This document shows positions 1 through 7,663 of a stretch of DNA of 23,794 nt, one piece after another; the first letter of the stretch is position 1; each line of letters starts with the position of its first letter. Location: NCBI GenBank assembly GCA_021323495.1, contig JAJQJO010000008.1:1-23794 (forward strand), read 5' to 3'. Source of the stretch: Cellvibrio sp. (lineage in GTDB: Bacteria; Pseudomonadota; Gammaproteobacteria; Pseudomonadales; Cellvibrionaceae). Under the pieces are notes generated by a model, which saw only the letters and a program-made list of their open reading frames with translations, ran no database searches and was not told where the DNA came from. The position numbers and the translations under genes are program-made.

Positions 1-1
1 C

Positions 2-154
2 CATATGCGGTTTCTGGTTACCGGCAAGGAATTAAAAGAGCCTCAAGTAAAGCGTGCGGTAGAGTTATCTGCAACCAAATACTGTTCAGCTTCGATTATG
101 TTGGAAGCGGGTGGAGTAGAAATTACCCACTCTTATGAGATTCGCGAAGCCTAA
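2..154 (+). CDS. OsmC-family protein, C-terminal fragment (5' end outside window)
   Basis: The frame is open from the window edge to a TAA at 152-154 and encodes about 50 residues. It includes a Lys/Glu-rich helix followed by KYCSASIML and a final strand with GGVEITHSYEI. In OsmC/Ohr-like proteins the second redox cysteine sits in a comparable K-Y-C-x-x-x segment, and such proteins reduce organic peroxides or act as general thiol redox proteins in the cytoplasm. Only the last third is present, so the first cysteine and the exact subfamily cannot be checked. It converges on coq7 and shares a terminator with it. The OsmC assignment comes from pattern recognition of the C-terminus only. Confidence 0.7.
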   Translation, partial: HMRFLVTGKELKEPQVKRAVELSATKYCSASIMLEAGGVEITHSYEIREA

Positions 155-177
155 GCATATTGTTTTTTTGAAAAAGG

Positions 178-203
178 AATGCCCGTTTTATGCGGGCATT
201 TTT
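178..203. terminator. Bidirectional intrinsic terminator between the OsmC-like gene and coq7
   Basis: An 8-bp perfect stem AATGCCCG (178-185) / CGGGCATT (193-200) encloses a 7-nt loop. It is followed by a T run on the + strand (199-203). On the - strand the A run at 171-175 becomes a T run, so the hairpin can end both convergent genes. Confidence 0.85.
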
Positions 204-222
204 AATTCGCTAATTTTTATTG

Positions 223-870
223 CTAGATTCGATAACTGGTTATTGTCATCACTTTTGAAGCCAGCGTCATTAGTCCCTTCACTGGCGTAGGGAAGTTGTA
301 ACCACCTGCACTCAGGGCCATATCGGCGTGGCGGGCTTCATCCTCAAGCATTTGCTCCACAACTGCGCGACTGCGGATGTCGGTTGCTGGTAGCTCTTGC
401 AAATGATCTTGCAAATGTTTGCACACCTGGTCTTCTGTTGCGGCAACAAATCCCAAGCTCACTTTGTCACTTACCAAACCCGCTCCGGCACCGATTGCAA
501 AAGAAAGTCCATACCACACCGGATTTAAAAAACTGGTGTGACTGCCGAGGGCAGCAATGCGTTCCTGGCACCAGACCAAATGATCAATTTCCTCTTCAGC
601 GGCTTTTTCCATCTCTGCGCGCACATCTGGCAGTTTGGCGGTGAGAGCCTGGCCTTGGTAGAGCGCTTGGGCGCAGACCTCGCCGGTATGGTTTACGCGC
701 ATCAGTGCGGCAGATTTTTTGCGCTCGGCCTCGCTGAGTTCTGCCTCATCCAGTGGACGGGCCGGAGAAGGGCGCTCACCGGTCATATCATTACCCGCGG
801 TCAGTGTGCGCAGGGCGCGGTCGGCATTGATAATGAAATTATCGATCAGGCTTAAACGTGTGTTGGGCAT
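223..870 (-). CDS. coq7: Coq7, demethoxyubiquinone hydroxylase (di-iron)
   Basis: The 215-residue protein catalyses the last hydroxylation of the quinone ring in ubiquinone synthesis (2-polyprenyl-3-methyl-6-methoxy-1,4-benzoquinol to the hydroxylated product). It acts as a peripheral inner-membrane protein. The di-iron ligand pattern of the family is complete: E64 in NHTGEVCAQ, E94 and H97 in EEEIDH, E146 in ATEDQV, and E178 and H181 in EDEARH. A hydrophobic glycine-rich helix at about 119-133 fits the membrane-contact region. The ATG at 868-870 is preceded on the - strand by AAGGGGAAC, a good ribosome binding site. Length matches bacterial Coq7 (about 210-220). It is transcribed away from the GH3 gene with a 147-bp spacer. 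Confidence 0.96.
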   Translation of the reverse strand: MPNTRLSLIDNFIINADRALRTLTAGNDMTGERPSPARPLDEAELSEAERKKSAALMRVNHTGEVCAQALYQGQALTAKLPDVRAEMEKAAEEEIDHLVWCQERIAALGSHTSFLNPVWYGLSFAIGAGAGLVSDKVSLGFVAATEDQVCKHLQDHLQELPATDIRSRAVVEQMLEDEARHADMALSAGGYNFPTPVKGLMTLASKVMTITSYRI

Positions 871-936
871 AATAGTTCCCCTTGAGGTGACTGCGCTATT
901 TAATCAGAAATCTGGCGATGGCTTAACCCTATTTTA

Positions 937-966
937 CTTGTATACAAGATCATCCCTATTTATAGT
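937..966 (+). promoter_or_regulatory. Candidate GH3 promoter with a 12-bp palindromic operator over the -35 box
   Basis: CTTGTATACAAG (937-948) is a perfect 12-bp palindrome. Its TTGTAT (938-943) lies exactly 17 nt before TATAGT (961-966), a 5/6 match to a sigma-70 -10 box. The -35 match is weak (3/6), which would fit a regulated promoter. Transcription would begin near 973, giving a leader of about 45 nt before the GH3 start at 1018. The site is also 67 bp upstream of coq7 on the other strand. The promoter and operator roles are inferred from sequence alone. Confidence 0.45.
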
Positions 967-1017
967 CGTATCAATAAATAATGAATCGGGTAATCGGTTT
1001 ACCAGGGAAAACTCACT

Positions 1018-3708
1018 ATGGTTTTTATTCGCTCTCTATTGCTGCTGTGTTTAGGCTGCTGCCCGGCGCTGTGTTTTTCCCAGCAATCATCCCATTTAAC
1101 ACAATTGCCTGTGTATCAGGATGTGACCCGTAGCTTTGAAGTGCGTGCAGCAGATTTGGTTGCGCGTATGACCCTGGAAGAAAAAATCGGCCAGATGCTG
1201 AATGATGCTCCGGCCATTCCACGCTTGGGTGTTCCAAAATATGAATGGTGGAATGAAGCCTTGCATGGTGTGGCGCGGGCGGGAGATGCCACCGTATTTC
1301 CACAGGCGATCGGTATGGCAGCTACCTTCGATCCTGAACTAGTAGGCAAAATCGCGCGCGTAATCAGCGATGAGGGCCGTGCAAAACATCACGAATTCGC
1401 CAAACGCGACCAACGGATGCGCTATCAAGGGCTGACCTTTTGGTCGCCCAATATCAATATTTTTCGCGATCCGCGCTGGGGTCGGGGGCAGGAAACCTAC
1501 GGTGAAGATCCCTATCTGACCAGTCGTATGGGAGTTGAATTTGTAAAAGGGTTGCAAGGTGATTATGCCAATGCGCCCACGCACAAATACCGCAAAACCG
1601 ATGCTACTGCCAAACACTTCGCTGTGCACAGTGGTCCTGAAGCTGATCGGCACCGTTTCGATGTCTATCCAAGCGAGCGCGATTTGTATGAGACTTATCT
1701 GCCCGCCTTTAAAGCGTTGGTTCAGGAAGCGAATGTTGCCTCGGTGATGGGCGCTTACAATCGCGTCAATGGTGAATCGGCATCGGCTAGCCAGCGGTTG
1801 TTGATTGATATATTGCGTAAGGATTGGGGCTTCACCGGTTATGTGGTGTCTGATTGCGATTCGATTGAAGATATTTTCTTACATCATAAAATCGCCAGGA
1901 CGGCAGCGGAGGCCGCCGCGCTTGGGATTAAAAAAGGCACGGAATTAAATTGCGGACAAACCTATCGCGCCTTGGTTAATGCGGTAAAACAGGGCTTGGT
2001 TACCGAAGCGGAATTGGATGATTCTCTGCGCCGTTTATTTTTAACCCGTTTCCGTTTGGGAATGTTCGATTCTGCAAATGATGTGCCTTGGGCACAAATT
2101 CCCTATTCAGTAAATCAATCTGATGAGCACGACCAGCTCGCGCGCAAAGCAGCGCAAGCATCGATAGTCCTGTTAAAAAATAATGGTATTTTGCCGTTGA
2201 AGAAATCGCTGAAAAAAATTGCAGTGATTGGACCCACGGCAGATGAGGTGATGTCGCTACTCGGCAACTATTACGGCACACCGGCAGCACCTGTCACGAT
2301 TCTGCAAGGCATCCGCTCCGCCGTTTCTCCCACCACACAAGTCAGCTACGCGCGCGGTGTGGATTTGGTAGAGGGCAGGGAGGATCCGCGCGCAGCGCCA
2401 GTAATTGAACCAACCTATTTGCGCCCCTCGGCAAACTCTACCGAACAAGGTTTACGCGGTGAATATTTTAACGGCGTTGATTTGGCCGGAAAACCATTGT
2501 TGACACGTATCGATGCCCGTATTGGATTTCGTTGGGATCGCGGAGCCCCAACGGATTCTCTGGTGGCACGCGGTGAAATTGCAGCAACGGCCGGTATACC
2601 GAGTGACCATTATAGCGTGCGTTGGACAGGGCAATTGTTGCCACCGGTATCGGGCGTTTACGAATTAAATGTCAGCGCTAATGACGGTGTGCGTTTAATT
2701 ATCGATGGAAAAACCTTGATTGATTCCTGGCAATTGGCCGAGCGTTTACGCAGTCATAGTGTGCAAATCGAATTGGATGCCGGTAAAGCCTACGATATCA
2801 GATTGGAATATTTTGAAGATATCCGCGATGCTGAAGTGCGTTTGGGTTGGCGCCTGCCCGGCGCTAAAGCGCCGTTTGAGGAGGCAATTGAAATCGCACA
2901 AAATGCCGACGTAATTATTTTTGCCGGTGGTTTAACCGGTGATGTAGAAGGTGAGGAGATGAAAGTGAATTACCCCGGTTTCGCCGGTGGTGACCGCACG
3001 GATATTCGCTTGCCCTCTATCCAGCAAAAATTATTGGAAGCCCTGCATAAAACCGGTAAGCCGGTAGTAATGGTGTTAACGGGTGGTGCTGCGTTGGGGA
3101 TTGATTGGGCTGATCACAACCTGCCTGCGATTGTTATGGGCTGGTATCCCGGCCAGCGCGGCGGCACGGCGATAGCAGATGTTTTGTTTGGTGAGGTAAA
3201 TCCGGCAGGCCGGCTGCCAGTCACTTTTTATAAAGCTGACGAAAAATTACCGGCGTTTGACGATTACTCCATGCACAATCGCACCTATCGTTATTTCACT
3301 GGTGAAGCGCTTTATCCTTTCGGTTATGGTTTGTCCTACACGAAATTTAATTATTCCAGGTTAACGGTGGATCAACAAACATTCGCTCCGGATACCCCAA
3401 TCAAGTTAAGGATGCGGCTAAAAAATACCGGTAAATATGCGGGAGATGAAGTAGTGCAGCTCTATCTCAAGCCTATCGATCCACTGCGCCCTCGGGCGTT
3501 GAAAGAGTTGCGTGCAGTCCAGCGGATCCATTTGGCAAAAGGTGAGCAGCGCGAGCTGAGTTTTGTTCTGGTCCCCGCGAGGGATTTATTGGTATACGAC
3601 GAGCAGAAAAAAGCCTATGTGGTGGATGCTGGCCGTTATGAGATCCAGCTTGGCAGTTCCAGCAGTGATATTCGCTTGCGTCAGGCAATTGATATTATCG
3701 CTCCTTGA
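1018..3708 (+). CDS. Exported glycoside hydrolase family 3 (beta-xylosidase/beta-glucosidase type) with inserted PA14 domain
   Basis: This 896-residue GH3 enzyme removes terminal beta-linked sugars from oligosaccharides. A signal peptide (about 1-21, hydrophobic LLLLCLGCCPALC) sends it to the periplasm or beyond. Domain order is the GH3 N-terminal barrel (about 45-350), the first part of the GH3 C-terminal sandwich (about 375-465), a PA14 domain (about 475-616), the rest of the C-terminal domain (about 620-780) and a fibronectin III-like domain (about 800-890). The nucleophile is D279 in GYVVSDCDS. K199-H200 of the TAKHF segment fit substrate binding, and a glutamate in GDVEGEEM (about 644-647) may be the acid/base. 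The LGVPKYEWWNEALHG segment resembles beta-xylosidases, so xylosides or arabinosides are plausible, but glucosidase activity cannot be excluded. The start has AGGGA about 9 nt upstream. No other carbohydrate genes flank it. Confidence 0.92.
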   Translation: MVFIRSLLLLCLGCCPALCFSQQSSHLTQLPVYQDVTRSFEVRAADLVARMTLEEKIGQMLNDAPAIPRLGVPKYEWWNEALHGVARAGDATVFPQAIGMAATFDPELVGKIARVISDEGRAKHHEFAKRDQRMRYQGLTFWSPNINIFRDPRWGRGQETYGEDPYLTSRMGVEFVKGLQGDYANAPTHKYRKTDATAKHFAVHSGPEADRHRFDVYPSERDLYETYLPAFKALVQEANVASVMGAYNRVNGESASASQRLLIDILRKDWGFTGYVVSDCDSIEDIFLHHKIARTAAEAAALGIKKGTELNCGQTYRALVNAVKQGLVTEAELDDSLRRLFLTRFRLGMFDSANDVPWAQIPYSVNQSDEHDQLARKAAQASIVLLKNNGILPLKKSLKKIAVIGPTADEVMSLLGNYYGTPAAPVTILQGIRSAVSPTTQVSYARGVDLVEGREDPRAAPVIEPTYLRPSANSTEQGLRGEYFNGVDLAGKPLLTRIDARIGFRWDRGAPTDSLVARGEIAATAGIPSDHYSVRWTGQLLPPVSGVYELNVSANDGVRLIIDGKTLIDSWQLAERLRSHSVQIELDAGKAYDIRLEYFEDIRDAEVRLGWRLPGAKAPFEEAIEIAQNADVIIFAGGLTGDVEGEEMKVNYPGFAGGDRTDIRLPSIQQKLLEALHKTGKPVVMVLTGGAALGIDWADHNLPAIVMGWYPGQRGGTAIADVLFGEVNPAGRLPVTFYKADEKLPAFDDYSMHNRTYRYFTGEALYPFGYGLSYTKFNYSRLTVDQQTFAPDTPIKLRMRLKNTGKYAGDEVVQLYLKPIDPLRPRALKELRAVQRIHLAKGEQRELSFVLVPARDLLVYDEQKKAYVVDAGRYEIQLGSSSSDIRLRQAIDIIAP

Positions 3709-3811
3709 TACGCGATAACTGCCGTAAAAAACTATTGCAAGCACGCAGCACCCATTGCATGCTGCGCTCCTGATCACCATAACTATTCGCTGGGCTGAAA
3801 AGGAGACGAGT

Positions 3812-5293
3812 GTGCAAGACGTTGACGAAATAAAACTGTTACTGGATTCCCGCATTCCCCTGCTGGTGATTGAAACCTTCGAAGAAAAAAAAGCGCTGGA
3901 TATTTTGTTAAAAGTCGCTAACAAGCATGGCAAGGACTTACATCGCTGGTCGATTACTGAAGGCCTTGCCCGTTTAAATTTCGGCCCGCAGCTGGTACCC
4001 AAAGGCAGTGAGCTGAATGAGCCGGAAGAAATGCTGCGCCATATCAAACAACAGCAACAACCGGCAATGTTCGCACTCTGCGACATTCATCCTTTTCTCA
4101 CTGATCAACCGCAGGTTGTGCGCCTGTTAAAAGATATTGCGCTCAATCATTTTGCGGTGCCGCATACGCTGGTCTTGCTTAGCTATCAGTTGCGGTTACC
4201 ACCTGAACTGACACGTTACAGTGCGTCTTACACCCTGGCCTTGCCCGATGACGATAAGATTATGGAAATTATCCGCGAGGAAGCGAAAGATTGGTCTGAT
4301 CGCCATGCCGGTGGGCGGGTGAAAACTGACAATATCACGCTCAAAAAAGTTGTGAACAATTTGCAAGGTATGAGCGTGAGCGATGCACGCCGGTTAGTGC
4401 GCGCCGCTATTTGGAATGACGGTGCATTGGGCGAAGATGATTTGCCTCGGATCAATAAAGCCAAATTTGCACTACTGGATATGGAAGGTGTGGTCAGCTT
4501 TGAACAACAGACCGAAGATTTTTCCAATGTGGGTGGGTTGCATAATTTAAAACGCTGGCTGTTGACCCGGCGTGATGCTTTTAATGATGACGACTCCAAA
4601 CTTGACCGCCCGAAGGGGATCTTGTTGCTCGGCGTACAGGGCGGCGGTAAAAGCCTTGCGGCCAAAGCGGTCGCCGGTTTATGGGGATTGCCATTGATGC
4701 GTATGGATGTCGGCGCGCTCTACAATAAATTCCATGGCGAAACCGAGCGCAATTTGCGCGAGGCGTTAAAACTGGCCGATGCTATGTCGCCCTGCGTATT
4801 GTGGCTTGATGAAATTGAGAAAGGGATGGCACAGGACGGGCACGATAACGGCGTATCGCAACGGTTGCTCGGTACCTTGCTGACCTGGATGGCAGAACGG
4901 CGCACGCAAGTATTTATTGTCGCCACCAGTAATGATATTTCGCGCTTGCCACCGGAATTAATTCGCAAGGGGCGTTTGGATGAAATCTTTTTTGTCGATT
5001 TACCTGATCAAACCGTGCGCATAGATATTTTCACCATTCACTTGCGCAAGCGCTCCTGTGCGTTGACAAGTTTTAATCTTGAGCAATTGGCTGAAGCCAC
5101 TGCGGGGTTCTCCGGGTCGGAAATTGAGCAGGCCATTATCGCTGCACTTTATTCTGCCGGCGCAGAAGGCAAGCCGCTCGATACCGATATTTTGTTGCGT
5201 GAAATTGCTGCAACCAGTCCGCTCTCGGTGGTAATGGCCGAGCAGATAACGCAATTGCGGGTGTGGGCGCAAGATCGTACTATCCCGGCTTAA
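3812..5293 (+). CDS. Ycf46-like AAA+ ATPase
   Basis: The best start is GTG at 3812, preceded by AAGGAG with 6-nt spacing; a longer frame from TTG 3755 has no such signal and begins inside a hairpin. That gives 493 residues. An N-terminal domain of about 235 residues (VQDVDEIKLLLDSRIPLLVI...) precedes a single AAA+ module: Walker A GVQGGGKS at about 274-281, Walker B VLWLDEIEKG at 329-338, sensor-1 ATSND near 374, and arginine fingers in RKGRLDE (R385, R388). The arrangement is that of the Ycf46 family of plastids, cyanobacteria and some proteobacteria. Their bacterial role is poorly defined; a link to carbon uptake has been reported in cyanobacteria. No protease domain or HEXXH motif is present, so it is not FtsH. 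It stands alone between the GH3 gene and the amp genes. Confidence 0.85.
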   Translation: MQDVDEIKLLLDSRIPLLVIETFEEKKALDILLKVANKHGKDLHRWSITEGLARLNFGPQLVPKGSELNEPEEMLRHIKQQQQPAMFALCDIHPFLTDQPQVVRLLKDIALNHFAVPHTLVLLSYQLRLPPELTRYSASYTLALPDDDKIMEIIREEAKDWSDRHAGGRVKTDNITLKKVVNNLQGMSVSDARRLVRAAIWNDGALGEDDLPRINKAKFALLDMEGVVSFEQQTEDFSNVGGLHNLKRWLLTRRDAFNDDDSKLDRPKGILLLGVQGGGKSLAAKAVAGLWGLPLMRMDVGALYNKFHGETERNLREALKLADAMSPCVLWLDEIEKGMAQDGHDNGVSQRLLGTLLTWMAERRTQVFIVATSNDISRLPPELIRKGRLDEIFFVDLPDQTVRIDIFTIHLRKRSCALTSFNLEQLAEATAGFSGSEIEQAIIAALYSAGAEGKPLDTDILLREIAATSPLSVVMAEQITQLRVWAQDRTIPA

Positions 5294-5335
5294 CCTCGCT
5301 TGGGTCACCAGGGCTGATCTACCAACGTTTTACCT

Positions 5336-5435
5336 CATTCCCAAGCTCCGCTTGGGAATGCATGTCTGCCAGTTCGAATCATTGCTGAGGCTTATCGCTG
5401 CAGGGCAATATATACACTCCCAAGCAGAGCTTGGG
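5336..5435. repeat. Pair of REP-like palindromes sharing CCCAAGC-N3-GCTTGGG
   Basis: The first element is an 11-bp perfect stem CATTCCCAAGC (5336-5346), loop TCC, GCTTGGGAATG (5350-5360). The second repeats the core: CCCAAGC (5419-5425), loop AGA, GCTTGGG (5429-5435). A lone half-site GCTTGGG lies at 5298-5304, just after the ATPase stop codon. No T run follows either stem, so they are not ordinary terminators. Two related palindromes about 70 bp apart in a spacer resemble REP/BIME elements, which are mobilised by REP-associated tyrosine transposases elsewhere. No transposase is present here. Confidence 0.7.
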
Positions 5436-5478
5436 CGCGAGGTATTTGCGATATCTATTCATCAGTTGCGGTATACAA

Positions 5479-6045
5479 ATGACAAATAGTAAAAGTAACG
5501 GCCCTGTGATTATTGATGGTTGGTTAACTGTGGCAGAGCAATGTCCATCTCCCAATTTTAATTTGCGCCCGCAAAACACGGATATCAGCTTGTTGGTTAT
5601 CCACAATATCAGCTTGCCACCCGGTGAATTTGGCGGGGGATATGTACAGCAATTTTTTCAGAATAAACTGGATGCAAACCTGCATCCCTATTTCTCAACT
5701 ATCGCTGACCTTAAGGTTTCAGCGCACTTATTCATCGAACGTGACGGTAACGTCACGCAATTTGTCCCCTTTAATGCGCGGGCATGGCATGCCGGCAATT
5801 CCAGTTTCGCTGACCGCGCTGATTGCAACGATTACAGCATTGGTATTGAGCTTGAAGGAGCTGATGACATCCCTTACACAGATGCGCAATATGCGGCATT
5901 GGAGAAAGTTTCTCGCCAGTTGTTGCTGACTTATCCTAAACTAACACCTGAGCGTATAACTGGCCATTCAGATATCGCGCCCGGGCGCAAAACTGACCCT
6001 GGCCCGGCCTTTGATTGGCAGCGCTATCGCAATGCGCTTCGCTAA
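5479..6045 (+). CDS. ampD: AmpD, 1,6-anhydro-N-acetylmuramyl-L-alanine amidase
   Basis: This 188-residue zinc amidase of the amidase_2 fold cleaves the stem peptide from anhydromuropeptides in the cytoplasm, feeding peptidoglycan recycling and keeping AmpR-type inducers low. Zinc ligands fit H42 (VIHNIS), H163 (GHSDIAPGRKTDPGP) and D173, with E124 in IGIELEG as the probable catalytic residue. There is no signal peptide, as expected for cytoplasmic AmpD rather than secreted AmiD. The ATG at 5479 matches the family N-terminus (about 185 residues). An upstream TTG at 5431 would start inside a repeat palindrome and is rejected. The ribosome binding site is weak. ampE follows after 44 bp, the usual ampDE pairing. 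Confidence 0.95.
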   Translation: MTNSKSNGPVIIDGWLTVAEQCPSPNFNLRPQNTDISLLVIHNISLPPGEFGGGYVQQFFQNKLDANLHPYFSTIADLKVSAHLFIERDGNVTQFVPFNARAWHAGNSSFADRADCNDYSIGIELEGADDIPYTDAQYAALEKVSRQLLLTYPKLTPERITGHSDIAPGRKTDPGPAFDWQRYRNALR

Positions 6046-6089
6046 TACCCTTTCTTCTTTTATATTGACCGATGAGTGATTAAACAAAA

Positions 6090-7055
6090 ATGATTTTTCT
6101 CAGTTTGGTTGTGGTACTTGCTATCGTCTATTGGCTCGGCTCGGCCAGTATCCTCCAGTACGATGGCTGGTTTAAATGGCTGACCAATCATGTGCAAAAA
6201 ATTCCAGGCCTTTCTGCAGCACCTGCATTGCCACTAGTATTGGCGCTGCTAATTCCATTGGCTGTGCTAGTGATTTTGTTTTTATTTGTGCATCAATTTG
6301 CGGGCAAGCAATGGTTGTTTTTTCTCTATGTACCCGTATTGCTCTACAGTCTCGGGCGTGGAAATATCTTGGTTGACGCGCGGGAATACATTGCGCTTGC
6401 CATGCGCGGCGACAGTGTTGCGGCGGCGCATTTACTTGATCGCTTGCGCACAGCGGACACCGCAGCAGATGTGAGTGATTGGCGTGGGCTGCATACCGAA
6501 GCCTTGAAAGTATTTGCGTATCGTGGTTTTGAACGTATGTTTGCGGTGCTTTTCTGGTTTTTTATTGCCGGACCTTTTGGTGCTTTGTTATATCGTTTAA
6601 GTGTGTTGTATCGGGATTTCTCCGAAGCTGGCAGCGAGACTTTGGCAACTGCTAATAAATGGTTGTGGTTACTGGAATTGCCTGCCGTGCGTTTGATGGG
6701 CGTTACCTGGGCCTTCGTGGGTAATTTTGAAACCTGCCCATTGCGCAAGAATCTGTTGGATATGCATAGCCCGTCAGAATACGTATTGAATGAGTGTCTG
6801 CGCGGTGCGTTGGGTGCAACGACGAATTGTTCTACCGCTGCTATGGCAGAAATGGCAGAGGAAGAAAAAACTGAAATGCAGGAGGAGATGGAAGGTGGTA
6901 GCCAGGAAATTATTGAGGATCTCACCGGTGATGTGATAACCACCCATTCTGAACCGGCTTATTCATTTGCGTTGGTTAAATCCAGCTTGCCACTGTATTC
7001 GCGCTCGCTGTTGTTTTGGATTTGTGCGATCGCGTTTGCAACGTTGATTGTCTAA
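6090..7055 (+). CDS. ampE: AmpE-like inner-membrane protein
   Basis: The 321-residue membrane protein of the AmpE (CobD/CbiB-related) family is the usual partner of AmpD; its biochemical role is still unclear, and it was described as a sensory modulator of beta-lactamase induction. Hydrophobic segments lie at about 1-18, 44-68, 73-88, 148-172 and 304-320. The family signatures DAREYIALAMRGD (96-108) and ERMFAVLFWFFIAGPFGALL (148-167) are clear. It is longer than E. coli AmpE (about 284). The extra length includes a Met/Glu-rich acidic stretch at about 250-277 before the last membrane segment. ATG 6090 has no strong ribosome binding site, so translation may be coupled to ampD, 44 bp upstream. 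Confidence 0.88.
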   Translation: MIFLSLVVVLAIVYWLGSASILQYDGWFKWLTNHVQKIPGLSAAPALPLVLALLIPLAVLVILFLFVHQFAGKQWLFFLYVPVLLYSLGRGNILVDAREYIALAMRGDSVAAAHLLDRLRTADTAADVSDWRGLHTEALKVFAYRGFERMFAVLFWFFIAGPFGALLYRLSVLYRDFSEAGSETLATANKWLWLLELPAVRLMGVTWAFVGNFETCPLRKNLLDMHSPSEYVLNECLRGALGATTNCSTAAMAEMAEEEKTEMQEEMEGGSQEIIEDLTGDVITTHSEPAYSFALVKSSLPLYSRSLLFWICAIAFATLIV

Positions 7056-7100
7056 ACGCTGCCAGGTGGTAGCGATTCAATTTTTTGTAAGAGGTTAATT

Positions 7101-7583
7101 ATGCCGTCGTTTGACATAGTGTCCGAAGTGGATAAACACAATCTGACCAATGCGATTGATCAGGCCCAGCGGCTGATTACCAATCGTTTCGATTTTAAAG
7201 GTGTGGACGCCAAGTTTGAGCGCAAAGAATATGAAATCACCCTGACTGCCGACGCCGATATGCAGCTCGACCAAATGTTGGATTTGCTCAGGCCGGCGAT
7301 GGCCAAAAATGGCATAGATGTCAGCTGCCTGGAGATAGGGCAAGTGAAATCTGCCGGCAAACAAGTGAAGCGGGACATTACGGTGCGCACAGGTATCGAT
7401 AAAGACCTGGCTAAAAAAATCGTTGCGTTGGTGAAAGACAAAAAATTAAAAGTTCAGGCCAGCATCCAGGGCGACCAAGTGCGTGTTACCGGCAAAAAAC
7501 GTGACGACTTGCAAGAATGTATCGCCACCTTGCGTGCTGCTGAATTGGGCATGCCCATGCAATTTGAAAACTTCAGGGACTAA
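7101..7583 (+). CDS. yajQ: YajQ-family nucleotide (cyclic di-GMP) binding protein
   Basis: The 160-residue protein matches YajQ end to end: MPSFDIVSEVDKHNLTNA at the N-terminus, the RFDFKGVDAKFERK segment, and GMPMQFENFRD at the C-terminus. YajQ has two ferredoxin-like folds. Members in Xanthomonas and Pseudomonas bind cyclic di-GMP and influence transcription and virulence. In P. syringae a homologue is a host factor for phage phi6. The start is supported by AAGAGG ahead of ATG 7101. It ends in a bidirectional terminator shared with ampG, and yajQ next to ampG is, as I recall, also the arrangement in P. aeruginosa. Confidence 0.95.
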   Translation: MPSFDIVSEVDKHNLTNAIDQAQRLITNRFDFKGVDAKFERKEYEITLTADADMQLDQMLDLLRPAMAKNGIDVSCLEIGQVKSAGKQVKRDITVRTGIDKDLAKKIVALVKDKKLKVQASIQGDQVRVTGKKRDDLQECIATLRAAELGMPMQFENFRD

Positions 7584-7628
7584 TTGCCTGCAAGGTTTTA
7601 ATAAATTATTTGAAGCTTGTTGGTAAAT

Positions 7629-7663
7629 AAAAAAGCTGCTGGAAAATTCCAGCAGCTTTTTTT
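7629..7663. terminator. Bidirectional intrinsic terminator between yajQ and ampG
   Basis: A 9-bp perfect GC-rich stem AGCTGCTGG (7634-7642) / CCAGCAGCT (7649-7657) closes a 6-nt loop. It is flanked by an A run (7629-7633) and a T run (7658-7663), so it works in both directions. The ampG stop codon overlaps its edge at 7662-7664. Confidence 0.93.

Noticed and set aside
719..1054. Small + strand frame spanning coq7 and the GH3 spacer
   Set aside because: It overlaps the well-supported coq7 and the start of the GH3 gene, and its composition is that of antisense coding DNA.
1018..1083. GH3 enzyme as a lipoprotein (CLGCC in the signal sequence)
   Set aside because: The position -3 residue is cysteine rather than Leu/Val/Ile, so the lipobox is not canonical; ordinary signal peptide preferred.
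3744..3766. Inverted repeat CGCAGCA-N9-TGCTGCG after the GH3 gene, as a terminator
   Set aside because: No T run follows and the loop is long; it lies just before the ATPase ribosome binding site. Not strong enough to call.
3755..3811. Longer ATPase start at TTG 3755
   Set aside because: It begins within a hairpin and lacks a ribosome binding site, while GTG 3812 has AAGGAG at ideal spacing.
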